A stretch of 64,000 bases of DNA from contig NZ_CP028369.1 of assembly GCF_003032475.1 (NCBI RefSeq), positions 7,006,001 through 7,070,000 of the forward strand, in the 5' to 3' direction. The translations under genes were made by a program, and so were the position numbers. Positions within the stretch are counted from its first letter, which is position 1. Each line of letters starts with the position of its first letter. Below, piece by piece: positions 25,572 to 35,052 of the stretch. The notes below the pieces were generated by a model, which made no database searches, was not told the DNA's origin, and was given only the letters and a program-made list of their open reading frames with translations. The DNA is from Streptomyces sp. P3. GTDB taxonomy: Bacteria; Actinomycetota; Actinomycetes; Streptomycetales; Streptomycetaceae.

Positions 25572-26063
25572 ATGCGGACATTTCTGGTAGCGGCCACGGG
25601 CCTGCCCACGATCCTGCTGACCGCTGCGCTCGTCGTGGTCGTCTGTTTCTGGCTCCTGGCCGCCGTGGGCGTCGTCGGCGCCGACAGTTTCGACACGGAC
25701 GTGGACCTTCGGGCGTGGTGTATGGGCGGGGTGCCCGTGGCGGTCGCCTTCTCCGTGCTGACGGTGCTCGCCTGGTCCTTGAGCGTCGGCGCGACGGTTG
25801 TGGTCGCCGTGTCGGCGCCCCCGGGGCCTGTCACCGGGCTGCTGCGCATAGTCGTGCCCGGGGGAGCCCTGCTGGTCGCTTGGGCCACGACCTGCCTGAT
25901 CGTGCGGCCGTTGCACCGCCTCTTCCCGGATGAACCCGCGCCGTCCGTGCTGTGCGAGGCTCGCACGGGCGGCGGCACCGGGCCACGAGGTGCCGGGAGC
26001 CGCGATCCCCATGGGGGCGCGTCCCGTGTCGCCGTGCACCAGCCGCGGGACCGCGCCGCCTGA
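25572..26063 (+). CDS. Membrane protein at the head of the flotillin/ATPase operon
   Basis: The product is 163 residues with three membrane helices (about 8-34, 50-75 and 85-105) and a short Arg/Gly-rich tail. The ATG follows AGAGGGGGA; a longer frame from 25392 is rejected because its first 60 residues look non-coding and overlap the operator. It sits where YqiJ/NfeD-like partners usually precede flotillins, but no OB-fold is present. I infer a flotillin partner from context only. Confidence 0.65.
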   Translation: MRTFLVAATGLPTILLTAALVVVVCFWLLAAVGVVGADSFDTDVDLRAWCMGGVPVAVAFSVLTVLAWSLSVGATVVVAVSAPPGPVTGLLRIVVPGGALLVAWATTCLIVRPLHRLFPDEPAPSVLCEARTGGGTGPRGAGSRDPHGGASRVAVHQPRDRAA

Positions 26064-26139
26064 GCCCCGACACCGCCGGATCTCACCTCCGGCCTCTCTT
26101 CCTCACGCTCAACTCCCTTACGCCTCAAGGACGTATGCC

Positions 26140-28173
26140 ATGACTGCCGTGATCGTGGGCATCGGCGTGCTCGTCGCCGTCTGCCTGCTCGTCGTACTTG
26201 TCGTCTCCCAGCTGTTCCGCAAGGTGGAGCAGGGCAAGGCGCTGATCGTCTCCAAGCTGCGCAAGGTCGACGTGACCTTCACCGGGCAGGTCGTGCTGCC
26301 GGTGCTGCACAAGGCCGAGGTGATGGACATCTCGGTGAAGGCCATCGAGATCACCCGGGCCGGCAAGGACGGGCTGATCTGCCGGGACAACATCCGTGCC
26401 GACATCCGGATCTCGTTCTTCGTGAAGGTCAACAAGACCGTCGAGGACGTCGTCAAGGTCGCCCAAGCCGTCGGCACGGCGCGGGCGAGCGACCAGAGGA
26501 CGCTGCAGGAGCTGTTCCACGCGAAGTTCTCCGAGGCGCTGAAGACCGTTGGCAAGCAGCTGGACTTCACCGACCTGTACACCAAGCGCGAGGAGCTGCG
26601 GTACCGGATCATCGAGGTCATCGGCGTCGACCTCAACGGCTACCACCTGGAGGACGCGGCGATCGACTACCTGGAGCAGACGCCGCTGACCCAGCTCGAC
26701 CCGGCCAACGTCCTCGACGCCCAGGGCATCCGCAAGATCACCGAGCTGACAGCCGTGGAGCACGTGCGCACCAACGAGGCCCAGCGCACGGAGGAGAAGG
26801 AGATCACCCGGCAGAACGTCGACGCGCGCGAAGCGATCCTGGAGCTGGAGCGGCGCCAGGCCGACGCCGAGATCAAGCAGAAGCGGGAGATCGACACCGT
26901 ACGGGCCCGCGAAGAGGCCGAGACGGCGCGGGTCATGGAGGAGGAGCGGCTGCGTGCCCAGGGCGCGTTCCTCAAGACCGAAGAACAGCTCGGTATACAG
27001 CGGGAGAACCAGGCCCGTGAGGTCGCCGTCGCGGCGAAGAACCGCGAGCGGGTCATCGCCGTCGAGAACGAGCGCATCGAGAAGGACCGGCAGCTCGAGG
27101 TCATCGCGCGGGAGCGGGAGACGCAGCTGACGCAGATCGCCGCCGCCAAGGAGGTCGAGGCGGAGAAGCGGGAGATCGCCGAGGTCATCCGCGAGCGGGT
27201 CGCCGTGGACCGTACGGTCGCCGAGCAGGAGGAGGCCATCAAGAAGCTGCGGGCCGTGGAGGAGGCCGAGCGCGGCCGGCAAACCGTGATCATCGCCGCC
27301 GAGGCCGAGGCGCAGGAGAAGCTGGTCAAGGACATCAAGGCGGCCGAGGCCGCCGAGCATGCCGCCGTCCACCGCGCCGCCGAGGAACTCACCCTCGCCG
27401 AGGCCCGGTTGAAGAGCGCCGACCTCGACGCACAGGCCAAGCTGCGCCTCGCCGAGGGCATCCAGGCCGAGACCGCCGCCGAGGGCCTAGCGGCCGTCCA
27501 GGTCCGCGACAAGGAGGCCGAGGTCATCGAGAAGGCCGGCCGCGCGGAGGCGGAGGCGACCCAGGCCAGGCTGCGTGCCGAAGCCGACGGTGCGCGTGCC
27601 AAGGCGCTGGCCGAGGCCGAAGGCATCAGCGGGAAGCTGAAGGCCGAGGCCGCCGGTCTCACCGAGAAGGCGGCCGCGATGGCCGCCCTGGACGACGCCT
27701 CCCGCGGTCACGAGGAGTACCGGCTGCGCCTGGAGGCCGAGAAGGACATCCGCCTTGCCGGGCTGGATGTGCAGCGGCAGGTCGCCGAGGCACAGGCCAC
27801 GGTGCTGGCCACCGGGCTGGAGAACGCCGACATCAACATCGTCGGCGGGGACTCGGTCTTCTTCGACCGGCTGGTGTCCTCGATCGCGCTCGGCAAGGGT
27901 GTCGACGGCTTCGTCCAGCACTCCGAAACGGTCCAGGCGCTCGCCAAGCCCTGGCTGGACGGCACCTCCAGCTTCACCGACGACCTCAGCCGCGTCCTCG
28001 GCTCGGTCTCCACAGCAGACGTGCAGAACCTGACCGTCTCCGCCCTGCTGATGAAGCTCATGAACAACGGCGGCGCGAACGCCGGACAGTTCCGGCAGCT
28101 CCTGGACAAGGCCGGCGAGTTGGGCCTCGCCGAGACCTCGCTGACCGCTCTCAACGGCAACGTCAGGGCCTGA
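26140..28173 (+). CDS. Flotillin-like protein (SPFH/band 7, YqiK type)
   Basis: The product is 677 residues. One N-terminal membrane helix (TAVIVGIGVLVAVCLLVVLVVSQLF) is followed by an SPFH domain at about 30-200 (KALIVSKLRKVDVTFTGQVVLPVLHKAEVMDISVKAIEI). A very long charged coiled coil of Glu/Ala/Arg repeats spans about 215-560, and a globular tail follows (VGGDSVFFDRLVSSIALGKGVDGFV). Flotillins scaffold membrane microdomains by oligomerising. Start ATG at 26140 has AAGGA at 9 bases; a frame open upstream to 25930 is non-coding. It is separated from the giant ATPase gene by a long hairpin. Confidence 0.92.
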   Translation: MTAVIVGIGVLVAVCLLVVLVVSQLFRKVEQGKALIVSKLRKVDVTFTGQVVLPVLHKAEVMDISVKAIEITRAGKDGLICRDNIRADIRISFFVKVNKTVEDVVKVAQAVGTARASDQRTLQELFHAKFSEALKTVGKQLDFTDLYTKREELRYRIIEVIGVDLNGYHLEDAAIDYLEQTPLTQLDPANVLDAQGIRKITELTAVEHVRTNEAQRTEEKEITRQNVDAREAILELERRQADAEIKQKREIDTVRAREEAETARVMEEERLRAQGAFLKTEEQLGIQRENQAREVAVAAKNRERVIAVENERIEKDRQLEVIARERETQLTQIAAAKEVEAEKREIAEVIRERVAVDRTVAEQEEAIKKLRAVEEAERGRQTVIIAAEAEAQEKLVKDIKAAEAAEHAAVHRAAEELTLAEARLKSADLDAQAKLRLAEGIQAETAAEGLAAVQVRDKEAEVIEKAGRAEAEATQARLRAEADGARAKALAEAEGISGKLKAEAAGLTEKAAAMAALDDASRGHEEYRLRLEAEKDIRLAGLDVQRQVAEAQATVLATGLENADINIVGGDSVFFDRLVSSIALGKGVDGFVQHSETVQALAKPWLDGTSSFTDDLSRVLGSVSTADVQNLTVSALLMKLMNNGGANAGQFRQLLDKAGELGLAETSLTALNGNVRA

Positions 28174-28237
28174 CCCTCGCCGGGGCCTGACCGGCATGCC
28201 AGGACCCACGCTGCCGCCACGGCCCGACCCCCGGCCC

Positions 28238-28280
28238 GTGGTCCGGAGCTGCCGCACAGGGGACGGCAGCTCCGGACCAC
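28238..28280 (+). terminator. Perfect 17-bp hairpin between flotillin and ATPase genes
   Basis: GTGGTCCGGAGCTGCCG at 28238-28254 pairs without mismatch with 28264-28280 around a 9-base loop. It lies inside an apparent operon, 28 bases before the ATPase ATG. It may be a partial terminator that lowers ATPase expression relative to flotillin, or an mRNA-stabilising stem. Confidence 0.7.
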
Positions 28281-28307
28281 GTTTCTCCGACACCCGAGAG
28301 GGACCCC

Positions 28308-31300
28308 ATGACCACCGGGACCACCGGTCCGGACGCCGGCACGTACGAGGTGCTGCGCGACCGGCTCACCGCGCAGGCCGCCGAGCTCGCCCGCCGCGCC
28401 GAGGCGCTCAACGCCCGGCGGACCGAGGAGTTCGGCTCCACCCGGCTGGAGTTGACGAGCACCGAGCGGCTGCGCACCGAGCACACCTGCGTGCCCCGCG
28501 ACATCGTCTCCGTCGGCGACACGCTGCTCTTCGGCCACAACGTTTTCCTCGGGTTCCTCGGGCTCAAGCCGGAGACCACGGTGGGCGACGTCTTCGCGCT
28601 GTACGACCGCGACCTGAACCGCCTGCCCGAGGACGCCGTGCCGGGCCTGATCGACGACCCCGCCTTCGTCCGCGAGTTTGCCGCCCTCTACCGCTACTAC
28701 CGGCAGACCCACCTCCTGCAACTACGCCGTGTCGAAGGCAAGTTGCTGGCCGTCTTCCAGACCGGCGAGAAGGCCGGCGACATCCGCGTGCTGCGCTGGG
28801 CCCTTTCCGACGACGGCCGTGCGTCCTTCCTGGACGCGCGCGGCGAGCGCGACCACGTCTTCCCGCCTTCCCACGACTTCGCATGGACGCGGACGACCCG
28901 CGAGGACCACGTCCTCGGCCGCCACCCGCACGTCTCCATCGAGGGCGAGGTCTTCGTCGAGACCGTCGGCGGCACCTTGACCGTCAAGGTCGAGGACAAC
29001 ACCGAGACGGGCGAGGGGATGTACGCAGAGCCGGTCGCCGAGCCGCTGCAGTCCCTTGCCGACGCGGACATCGCGTACGCGCGCGTGGGCGCTCTCGTCC
29101 TGTTGGACGTCCTCCCTTACAAGGAGGACGTCCACCGCTACCTGGTCTTCAACACGCTCACGAAGAGCGTCGTCCGCCTCGATGGCATCGGCCGGGCGTG
29201 CCGTCGGCTGCCCGAGGACCAGGGCATCGTCTTCCCCGGCGGATACTGCCTGGCCACAGGCAGGTACAAGACGTTCGACGGGCTCGACACCGAGGAATTG
29301 GAATTCGAGCGAGTGGTCCGCTCACCCAACGGCGAGGACGTTCTCTTCGCCTTCCACGCGCGCGTGGAAGGCCGCAGTCTGCTGCTGCCCTACAACATGA
29401 TCCGCAAGGAGGTCGCCACCCCGCTGTCCTGCCACGGCTGGGCCCTCTTCGACGACGGCACGCTGGTGGCCCTGCGAGCAGACAGCGACGAACCGCAGCG
29501 CGTCCACCCCGTCCAGCTCTGGAACTCCCCGTTCGTCTCCGACACCCATACCGCCACCCAGCCGGTAGGGGCCGGCCCGCTCGCCCGTGTCGGCAACGCC
29601 GACCTCGTCCGCGGCATCTCCGACTGCCTGTCCATCACGCGCGCGGTCACCGAGACCACCCCGACGAGCGAGGTGTACGAGGCACTGGCCGCCGCCTGCG
29701 TCCGGGCCACGGATTCGTACCACTGGCTGAGCCATCCCGAGCTCGGAGATCTGCACGAGCCGCTCACCCAGGTGCGGACCACCGCCGAGCAGGTGCTGGC
29801 CGAGTTCGAAACCGTCCAGGCTCTCACCCGCCAGGCCGCCGACGCACTGGCCGAAGCCGCCGCACGGGTAGCGGCGGTCGTTCGACGCCTGCGCGGCGAG
29901 GCCCCGCGCAGCGCAGGCGCCTGGGTGACCGGCCTGACCGAGCTGCGCCACGCGCAGGGCCACCTGCTCACCCTCAAGGACACGCGGTACGCCGACGCCG
30001 CGCGCATCGACGAACTCGCCGCCGGCGCCGAGGCCGAACTCGCCTCCTTCGGGCAGCGGGCCGTCGCTCACCTCGCCCGCGAGGACGCCTTCGCCGGCCA
30101 CCAGGCCGACATCGAGCAGCTCGCCGCCGATGCCGAGGCGATCGCCACCGTCGCCGAAGCCGCGCCTGTCGCCGCCCGCCTCGGCGACCTCGCCGACGGA
30201 CTGCGCACCGTGACCGAGGTCGTCGCCGGGCTCGACATCGGCGACGCCACCGTCCGCACGTCCATCCTGGAGCGGATCGCCGAAGTCCTCGGCGACATCA
30301 ACCGCGCCCGAGCCACCCTCGACGGTTGCCGCCGCGCGCTTCTCGACCGTGAGGGGCGGGCCGAGTTCGCCGCCGAGTTCGCGCTGCTCGGCCAGGCCGT
30401 CATCGGCGCGCTCGCGGCTGCCGACAGCCCCGAGGGGTGCGACGAGCAACTCACCCGCATGCTGGTGCGGGTGGAGAACCTGGAGTCCAGGTTCTCCGAG
30501 TCCGACGACTTCCTCGGCGAGCTGGCGGACAAGCGCGACGAGGTCCACGGGGCGTTCTCCGCCCGTAAGCAGACCCTGGCCGACACCCGCGCCCGCCGCG
30601 CCGAGCGCGTGGCCGACTCGGCGAGGCGCGTCCTGCAGACGGTCGCCCGCCGCGCGGGCGCGCTCGCCGACGCGGACGCGATCGCCACGTACTTCACCTC
30701 CGACCCGACGGCCGCCAAGGTCCGCCGTCTCGCCGACGAGCTACGCGAACTCGGCGACCAGGTACGGGCGGAGGAACTGGACGGCCGGCTGAAGGCTGCC
30801 CGCCAGGAGGCGCTGCGCGCCCTGCGCGACCGCACCGACCTGTACGCCGACGACGGCCGCACCCTCCGCCTGGGCACTCACTGCTTCGCCGTCAACACCC
30901 AGCCACTCGATCTCACCCTCGTCCCGCACGGTGACACCCTCGCCTTCGCGCTCACCGGCACCGACTACCGCTCGCCGGTCACGGACCCCGACTTCGCCGC
31001 CACCCGGCTGTACTGGGACCGCCCGCTGCCGTCGGAGTCGCCGGAGGTCTACCGCGCCGAGCACCTCGCCGCCCGGCTGCTGGACGAACACGGCCCGACC
31101 GCGCTCGCGGAGGCCGACCTGTCCGCCGTCGTCCGGCAGGCGGCGGAGGCGGCATACGACGAGGGCTACCAGCGCGGCGTCCACGACCACGACGCGACCG
31201 CGATCCTCGCCGCACTTCTGCGCCTGCGCGAGGACGCCGGCCTGCTCCGCCACGAGCCCGCCGCCCGCGCCACCGCCCAGCTCTTCTGGGCGCACGGCAC

Positions 31301-33200
31301 GACCGCCGAGGAGCGCGAGAGCTGGACCCGGCGGGCGATGTCGTTGGCGCGCGCCCGGGACACGTTCGGGCCCGCGCCCGCCATCGACGACCTCGTGGCC
31401 GAATTGGCTGAGGCGATCGGCACACGAGCGGCGGCCGCCTACCTCTTCGAGGAGCTGACGAGCGGCCCCGACGGCTTCGTCATCAGCGCCGGCACCCGCA
31501 CGCTGCTCGACAAGTTCCGCCGCACGGTGGGCACATCGCCCTACGACGACGACCTCGCCGTCCTCCCCGACCCGGCCGCACGCAGGCAGCTGGTGGAGGC
31601 GTGGCTGACGTCGTACACCACCGCGACCGGCACGGAGATCACCCCTGGCGACCTGGCCGAGGCGGTGGCCGCCGAGCTCTGCCCGGACCTGCACCGCTAC
31701 GAGTCCGACGCACCACTGACCCAGTGCGTGGAGGGGCTGCTGGGCGCCCACCCGCGCATCAGCGGCCGTAGGCTCACGATCCGGGTGGACGAATTCCTCG
31801 CCCGCACAAGGGAGTTCCGCGCCCAAGACGTCCCCGCCCACCGCGCCTACCAGCGGCGCCGCGCGGCGTTGGTGACCGCCGAGCGCACCCGCCTCCGCCT
31901 GGACGAGTACCGGCCGACGGTGATGTCCGCGTTCGTGCGCAGCAAGCTGATCGACGAGGTGTACCTGCCGCTGGTCGGCGACAGCCTCGCCAAGCAACTG
32001 GGCACCACGGGCGAGTCCAAGCGCACCGACACCGGCGGCCTGCTCCTGCTCATCTCACCACCCGGCTACGGCAAGACGACCCTCATGGAGTACGTAGCCG
32101 ACCGCCTCGGCCTGATCCTGGTCAAGGTCAACGGACCCGCGCTCGGCCGTGCGGTGACCTCCCTCGACCCGGCCGAGGCTCCGAACGCCACCGCCCGCCA
32201 GGAGGTCGATAAGATCAACTTCGCGCTGGAGACAGGCAACAACACACTGCTGTACCTGGACGACATCCAGCACACCTCGCCCGAGCTGCTGCAGAAGTTC
32301 ATCCCGCTGTGCGACGCCACCCGCCGCATCGAGGGCGTCCGGGACGGCCAGCCGCGCACCTACGACCTGCGCGGCAAGCGCTTCGCCGTCTGCATGGCCG
32401 GCAACCCCTACACCGAGTACGGCAGCCGCTTCTGCGTCCCCGACATGCTCGCCAACCGCGCCGACGTCTGGAACCTCGGCGACGTCCTGACCGGCAAACA
32501 GGACGCCTTCGCGCTCAGCTTCATCGAGAACTCGCTCACCGCCAACCCCACCCTCGCCCCGCTCGCCGGTCGCGACCGCGCCGACCTCGACGTGCTCATC
32601 CGCCTGGCCGAGGGCGACGCGACGGCCCGCGCCGATCGGCCGGCCCACCCGTACGCCCCAGCTGAACTGGAGCGGATCCTGGCCGTACTGCGGCACCTGC
32701 TCGCGGCCCGCGAGACGGTCCTTGCGGTGAACGCCTCCTACATCGCCTCCGCCGGCCAGTCCGACGCCACCCGCTCCGAACCGCCCTTCCAGCTCCAGGG
32801 CTCCTACCGCAACATGAACAAGATCGCCCAGCGCATCCAGCCAGTCATGAACGGCACCGAGCTCGCCGCGCTGATCGACGACCACTACCGGGCCGAGGCC
32901 CAGACCCTCACCACCGGAGCCGAGGCCAACCTGCTGAAGCTGGCTGAGCTGCGCGGCACGCTCACCGACGAACAGACGCTGCGCTGGGTCGAGTTGAAGA
33001 CAGCGTATGTCCGCACCCAGACCCTGGGCGGACCGGACGACGACCCCCTCACCCGCGCGGTGGCCACCCTCGGCCTGCTCGCCGACCGGGTCGCGGCCGT
33101 CGAGTCGGCGATCAACCGCGCCGCCGATCCACGCCACCTGATCGCCGACCCCAGTGCCCGACACGCGGCCCGCCCCGACCCTGGCCACGGGGGGTACTGA
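28308..33200 (+). CDS. Giant AAA-type ATPase (family often annotated DNA repair ATPase)
   Basis: The product is 1630 residues. The N-terminal 480 residues are mixed alpha/beta with beta-rich repeats (HNVFLGFLGLKPETTVGDVFALYD; PYNMIRKEVATPLSCHGWALFDDG). Residues 480-850 form long Ala/Glu/Arg coiled coils. An AAA module lies near 1200-1500, with Walker A PPGYGKTT at 1251-1258, Walker B LLYLDD at 1314-1319 and the sensor-like VCMAGNPYTEYGSRF. It has no membrane helix. The family has no defined activity that I know of; the DNA-repair label comes from distant similarity. Placement after a flotillin and before a membrane protein suggests a membrane-tethered motor. Confidence 0.85.
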   Translation: MTTGTTGPDAGTYEVLRDRLTAQAAELARRAEALNARRTEEFGSTRLELTSTERLRTEHTCVPRDIVSVGDTLLFGHNVFLGFLGLKPETTVGDVFALYDRDLNRLPEDAVPGLIDDPAFVREFAALYRYYRQTHLLQLRRVEGKLLAVFQTGEKAGDIRVLRWALSDDGRASFLDARGERDHVFPPSHDFAWTRTTREDHVLGRHPHVSIEGEVFVETVGGTLTVKVEDNTETGEGMYAEPVAEPLQSLADADIAYARVGALVLLDVLPYKEDVHRYLVFNTLTKSVVRLDGIGRACRRLPEDQGIVFPGGYCLATGRYKTFDGLDTEELEFERVVRSPNGEDVLFAFHARVEGRSLLLPYNMIRKEVATPLSCHGWALFDDGTLVALRADSDEPQRVHPVQLWNSPFVSDTHTATQPVGAGPLARVGNADLVRGISDCLSITRAVTETTPTSEVYEALAAACVRATDSYHWLSHPELGDLHEPLTQVRTTAEQVLAEFETVQALTRQAADALAEAAARVAAVVRRLRGEAPRSAGAWVTGLTELRHAQGHLLTLKDTRYADAARIDELAAGAEAELASFGQRAVAHLAREDAFAGHQADIEQLAADAEAIATVAEAAPVAARLGDLADGLRTVTEVVAGLDIGDATVRTSILERIAEVLGDINRARATLDGCRRALLDREGRAEFAAEFALLGQAVIGALAAADSPEGCDEQLTRMLVRVENLESRFSESDDFLGELADKRDEVHGAFSARKQTLADTRARRAERVADSARRVLQTVARRAGALADADAIATYFTSDPTAAKVRRLADELRELGDQVRAEELDGRLKAARQEALRALRDRTDLYADDGRTLRLGTHCFAVNTQPLDLTLVPHGDTLAFALTGTDYRSPVTDPDFAATRLYWDRPLPSESPEVYRAEHLAARLLDEHGPTALAEADLSAVVRQAAEAAYDEGYQRGVHDHDATAILAALLRLREDAGLLRHEPAARATAQLFWAHGTTAEERESWTRRAMSLARARDTFGPAPAIDDLVAELAEAIGTRAAAAYLFEELTSGPDGFVISAGTRTLLDKFRRTVGTSPYDDDLAVLPDPAARRQLVEAWLTSYTTATGTEITPGDLAEAVAAELCPDLHRYESDAPLTQCVEGLLGAHPRISGRRLTIRVDEFLARTREFRAQDVPAHRAYQRRRAALVTAERTRLRLDEYRPTVMSAFVRSKLIDEVYLPLVGDSLAKQLGTTGESKRTDTGGLLLLISPPGYGKTTLMEYVADRLGLILVKVNGPALGRAVTSLDPAEAPNATARQEVDKINFALETGNNTLLYLDDIQHTSPELLQKFIPLCDATRRIEGVRDGQPRTYDLRGKRFAVCMAGNPYTEYGSRFCVPDMLANRADVWNLGDVLTGKQDAFALSFIENSLTANPTLAPLAGRDRADLDVLIRLAEGDATARADRPAHPYAPAELERILAVLRHLLAARETVLAVNASYIASAGQSDATRSEPPFQLQGSYRNMNKIAQRIQPVMNGTELAALIDDHYRAEAQTLTTGAEANLLKLAELRGTLTDEQTLRWVELKTAYVRTQTLGGPDDDPLTRAVATLGLLADRVAAVESAINRAADPRHLIADPSARHAARPDPGHGGY

Positions 33201-33201
33201 G

Positions 33202-33795
33202 GTGCCGCGCATCCGTCCGGCACCGCTGCCTCGGGAACTGCCCGACGCGGGCACGGCCCGCCGCCGGGCGCGTGCGGGCACGGGCCTGGTCGTGGCGCTG
33301 CTCGTGCTGCCCTTCGCCGTCGGTGGCATGGTCCGGTCGGGCGCGGCGGTGGGGCTCGTGACTGGTCCGGTGGCCTTCCTGCTGTGGGTCGAGCTGTGCG
33401 CGGAACGCGCGCCGACGCGCTGCTCGTCGGCCAGAATGACCGCGCGGACCCTGACCGGCATACGGTCCGTCGACCTGCGCCGCATCGCGAGTGTCCGGCT
33501 GCGGACGACGTTCTCGTACGGCACTGTCCACCGGGCCCTGCTTGTCCGCGACGCACATGGGGTGCGGCTCGGCGTTACCTCCACAGCCGGGCGGCGCGCG
33601 CTGCGGCGGGCGCTCGAACGGCAGCCGGGGGTCGTCATGGGACGCCGTCCCAGGGTGAGCCGGGCGGCACGGGTCTGCCTCGGGACCGGGCGCCCTGGCC
33701 AACTCGCCGTCCACACCGTGCTCGTGTTCCTCGCACAGGTGGGGCTCGTCTGCGCGTATGTCGTGGCGCTGGTGGAGGCCGGCGGGATCGGCTGA
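33202..33795 (+). CDS. PH-like membrane protein, last gene of the flotillin/ATPase operon
   Basis: The product is 197 residues from the GTG at 33202, one base past the ATPase stop and just after a GGGGGG ribosome site. Two membrane helices (about 25-45 and 47-65) are followed by a soluble beta-rich part (ARTLTGIRSVDLRRIASVRLRTTFSYGTVHRALLVRDAHGVRLGV) with the look of a bacterial PH domain. A last helix lies at about 168-190. Such proteins often anchor to membranes. Tight spacing links it to the ATPase. No catalytic residues are seen. Confidence 0.7.
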   Translation: MPRIRPAPLPRELPDAGTARRRARAGTGLVVALLVLPFAVGGMVRSGAAVGLVTGPVAFLLWVELCAERAPTRCSSARMTARTLTGIRSVDLRRIASVRLRTTFSYGTVHRALLVRDAHGVRLGVTSTAGRRALRRALERQPGVVMGRRPRVSRAARVCLGTGRPGQLAVHTVLVFLAQVGLVCAYVVALVEAGGIG

Positions 33796-33858
33796 CCCGA
33801 CGGCCCAAGACCGCCCTGTCACTGAGCAGCCGGCACACGCGCGAGTTTCACAGCGCGG

Positions 33859-34359
33859 TCACGTGGTGCTCAACGCTCCCGCAGCGCCCAGCAGTTCGTG
33901 CAGGAGGTGCGAGGCCGTGATCACGCCCAGCAAGCGGATACTGCCTGGTTCCCGGCCGCCCGGTCCGGCTTTGACCTTCTCGGCGACCGCCACCAGCGGG
34001 CTGCGTACCTGCGCCATCAGCGCGGCCACCTCCAGCGCTGTGTCGTCCGGGTCGGCGATCGGCGGCGGGGCCGCCTTGCTGGACAGGCAGTCCCCGACAC
34101 GGCGGCCGGCCAGTGCCTGGCAGAGCCGGTCGGCGTGCTTTTCGTCGACGACGGCGGCGAGGGCCGGGTCTTCGACGACGTAGGCGGGCACCAGCACTTT
34201 GATCATCTGGGAGGCCGGCAGGATCGCCTTCGGCTCGCCCCGCTCGTCGAGCACCAGCAGGCCCGGCAGTCTGTGCTCGGCCATCAGCCGGGCAGCGTCC
34301 ATGGCGTCGCTGTCGACGCTCACCGTTTCGTATTCGACCGCCAGGTCACGAGCGCGCAC
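33859..34359 (-). CDS. Tandem CBS-domain protein
   Basis: The product is 166 residues made of two CBS domains: VRARDLAVEYETVSVDSDAMDAARLMAEHRLPGLLVLDERGEPKAILPASQM and VGDCLSSKAAPPPIADPDDTALEVAALMAQVRSPLVAVAEK...LLGVITASHLLHELLG. CBS pairs bind adenine nucleotides and often gate transporters. GTG at 34359 follows GAGGAG at ideal spacing; the longer frame above it is rejected. A broken paralogue lies at 38705-39108 between two ion transporters, suggesting that this copy may serve the same transport system. Confidence 0.85.
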   Translation of the reverse strand: MRARDLAVEYETVSVDSDAMDAARLMAEHRLPGLLVLDERGEPKAILPASQMIKVLVPAYVVEDPALAAVVDEKHADRLCQALAGRRVGDCLSSKAAPPPIADPDDTALEVAALMAQVRSPLVAVAEKVKAGPGGREPGSIRLLGVITASHLLHELLGAAGALSTT

Positions 34360-34556
34360 GGCGGGCTCCTCTTCCACTGGAAATGTTCCTGTGCCCAGCG
34401 TCGTACGGTTTCGGGGCGCGGGCCAGGTCATTGACGCGGAACATACGCAGCGGCCCTGTTCGAACACGCATCACTCCGCTCTGGTCACCAACCGTGGTCC
34501 GACTGGTTCCGGGTGGCCGAGGTCCTGGCGTCCATTTCGCCGGGCTGCACCCGAGC

Positions 34557-34913
34557 TCACCATGGTGGCCCGCCGCTGCCGGGGGCCTCCTCGGCTGCCT
34601 GAGACCGCACACTCCGCCGGTAGAACCGCTCACTGAGCTGTGATCCGCCGATGAGTCCAGCGGCGAACATCAGCGCGCCAACCTCCATCGTCGAGCCGAA
34701 AAACGTGGCGTCCTCGGTGTCCAGGCCGCTCCACCGCAGCATGGGAACCACCAGACCGCCGATCCAGATCACCAGCAGCGCCACCCCTCGCACGCGGATG
34801 CCCCACGGGCTCGTACGACGTCGTACTCGCGCGGGTGCCCAGCCTCGCAACGAGGCGATCGCCAGAGGGAGGGCGAATGCCGACCAACCGATCAGCCACA
34901 GCCAGGGGAACAA
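34557..34913 (-). CDS. Small membrane protein of unknown function
   Basis: The product is 118 residues with three hydrophobic helices (MFPWLWLIGWSAFALPLAIASLRGW, GVALLVIWIGGLVVPML, and VGALMFAAGLIGG) and a hydrophilic tail. No family is recognised. It lies between the CBS gene and the terminator of the second flotillin operon, so it is probably expressed on its own or with the CBS gene. Confidence 0.65.
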   Translation of the reverse strand: MFPWLWLIGWSAFALPLAIASLRGWAPARVRRRTSPWGIRVRGVALLVIWIGGLVVPMLRWSGLDTEDATFFGSTMEVGALMFAAGLIGGSQLSERFYRRSVRSQAAEEAPGSGGPPW

Positions 34914-34994
34914 GGTTCACGCTCCATATCCGGGTGCCGCCCAGCGGCCGAAGGCTTTGCGGCGGCTACCGCCGACGGCAGGCGCCGGCGCGAG

Positions 34995-35032
34995 GGCGCG
35001 CCCGGGCGGTTCCAGGACCGTCCGGGCGCGCC
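34995..35032 (-). terminator. 16-bp hairpin ending the second flotillin operon
   Basis: GGCGCGCCCGGGCGGT at 34995-35010 pairs with ACCGTCCGGGCGCGCC at 35017-35032 with one G-T pair and a 6-base loop. It lies 21 bases beyond the flotillin stop. Confidence 0.8.
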
Positions 35033-35052
35033 GCGCCACCGGGTGTCCGACG

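Noticed and set aside
28196-30352. 718-codon frame rich in Arg/Pro
   Set aside because: A shadow of the giant ATPase gene in another frame; composition is typical of GC-rich shadow reading.
32055-33716. 553-codon minus-strand frame
   Set aside because: Antisense to the ATPase AAA module, which carries clear Walker motifs on the plus strand.
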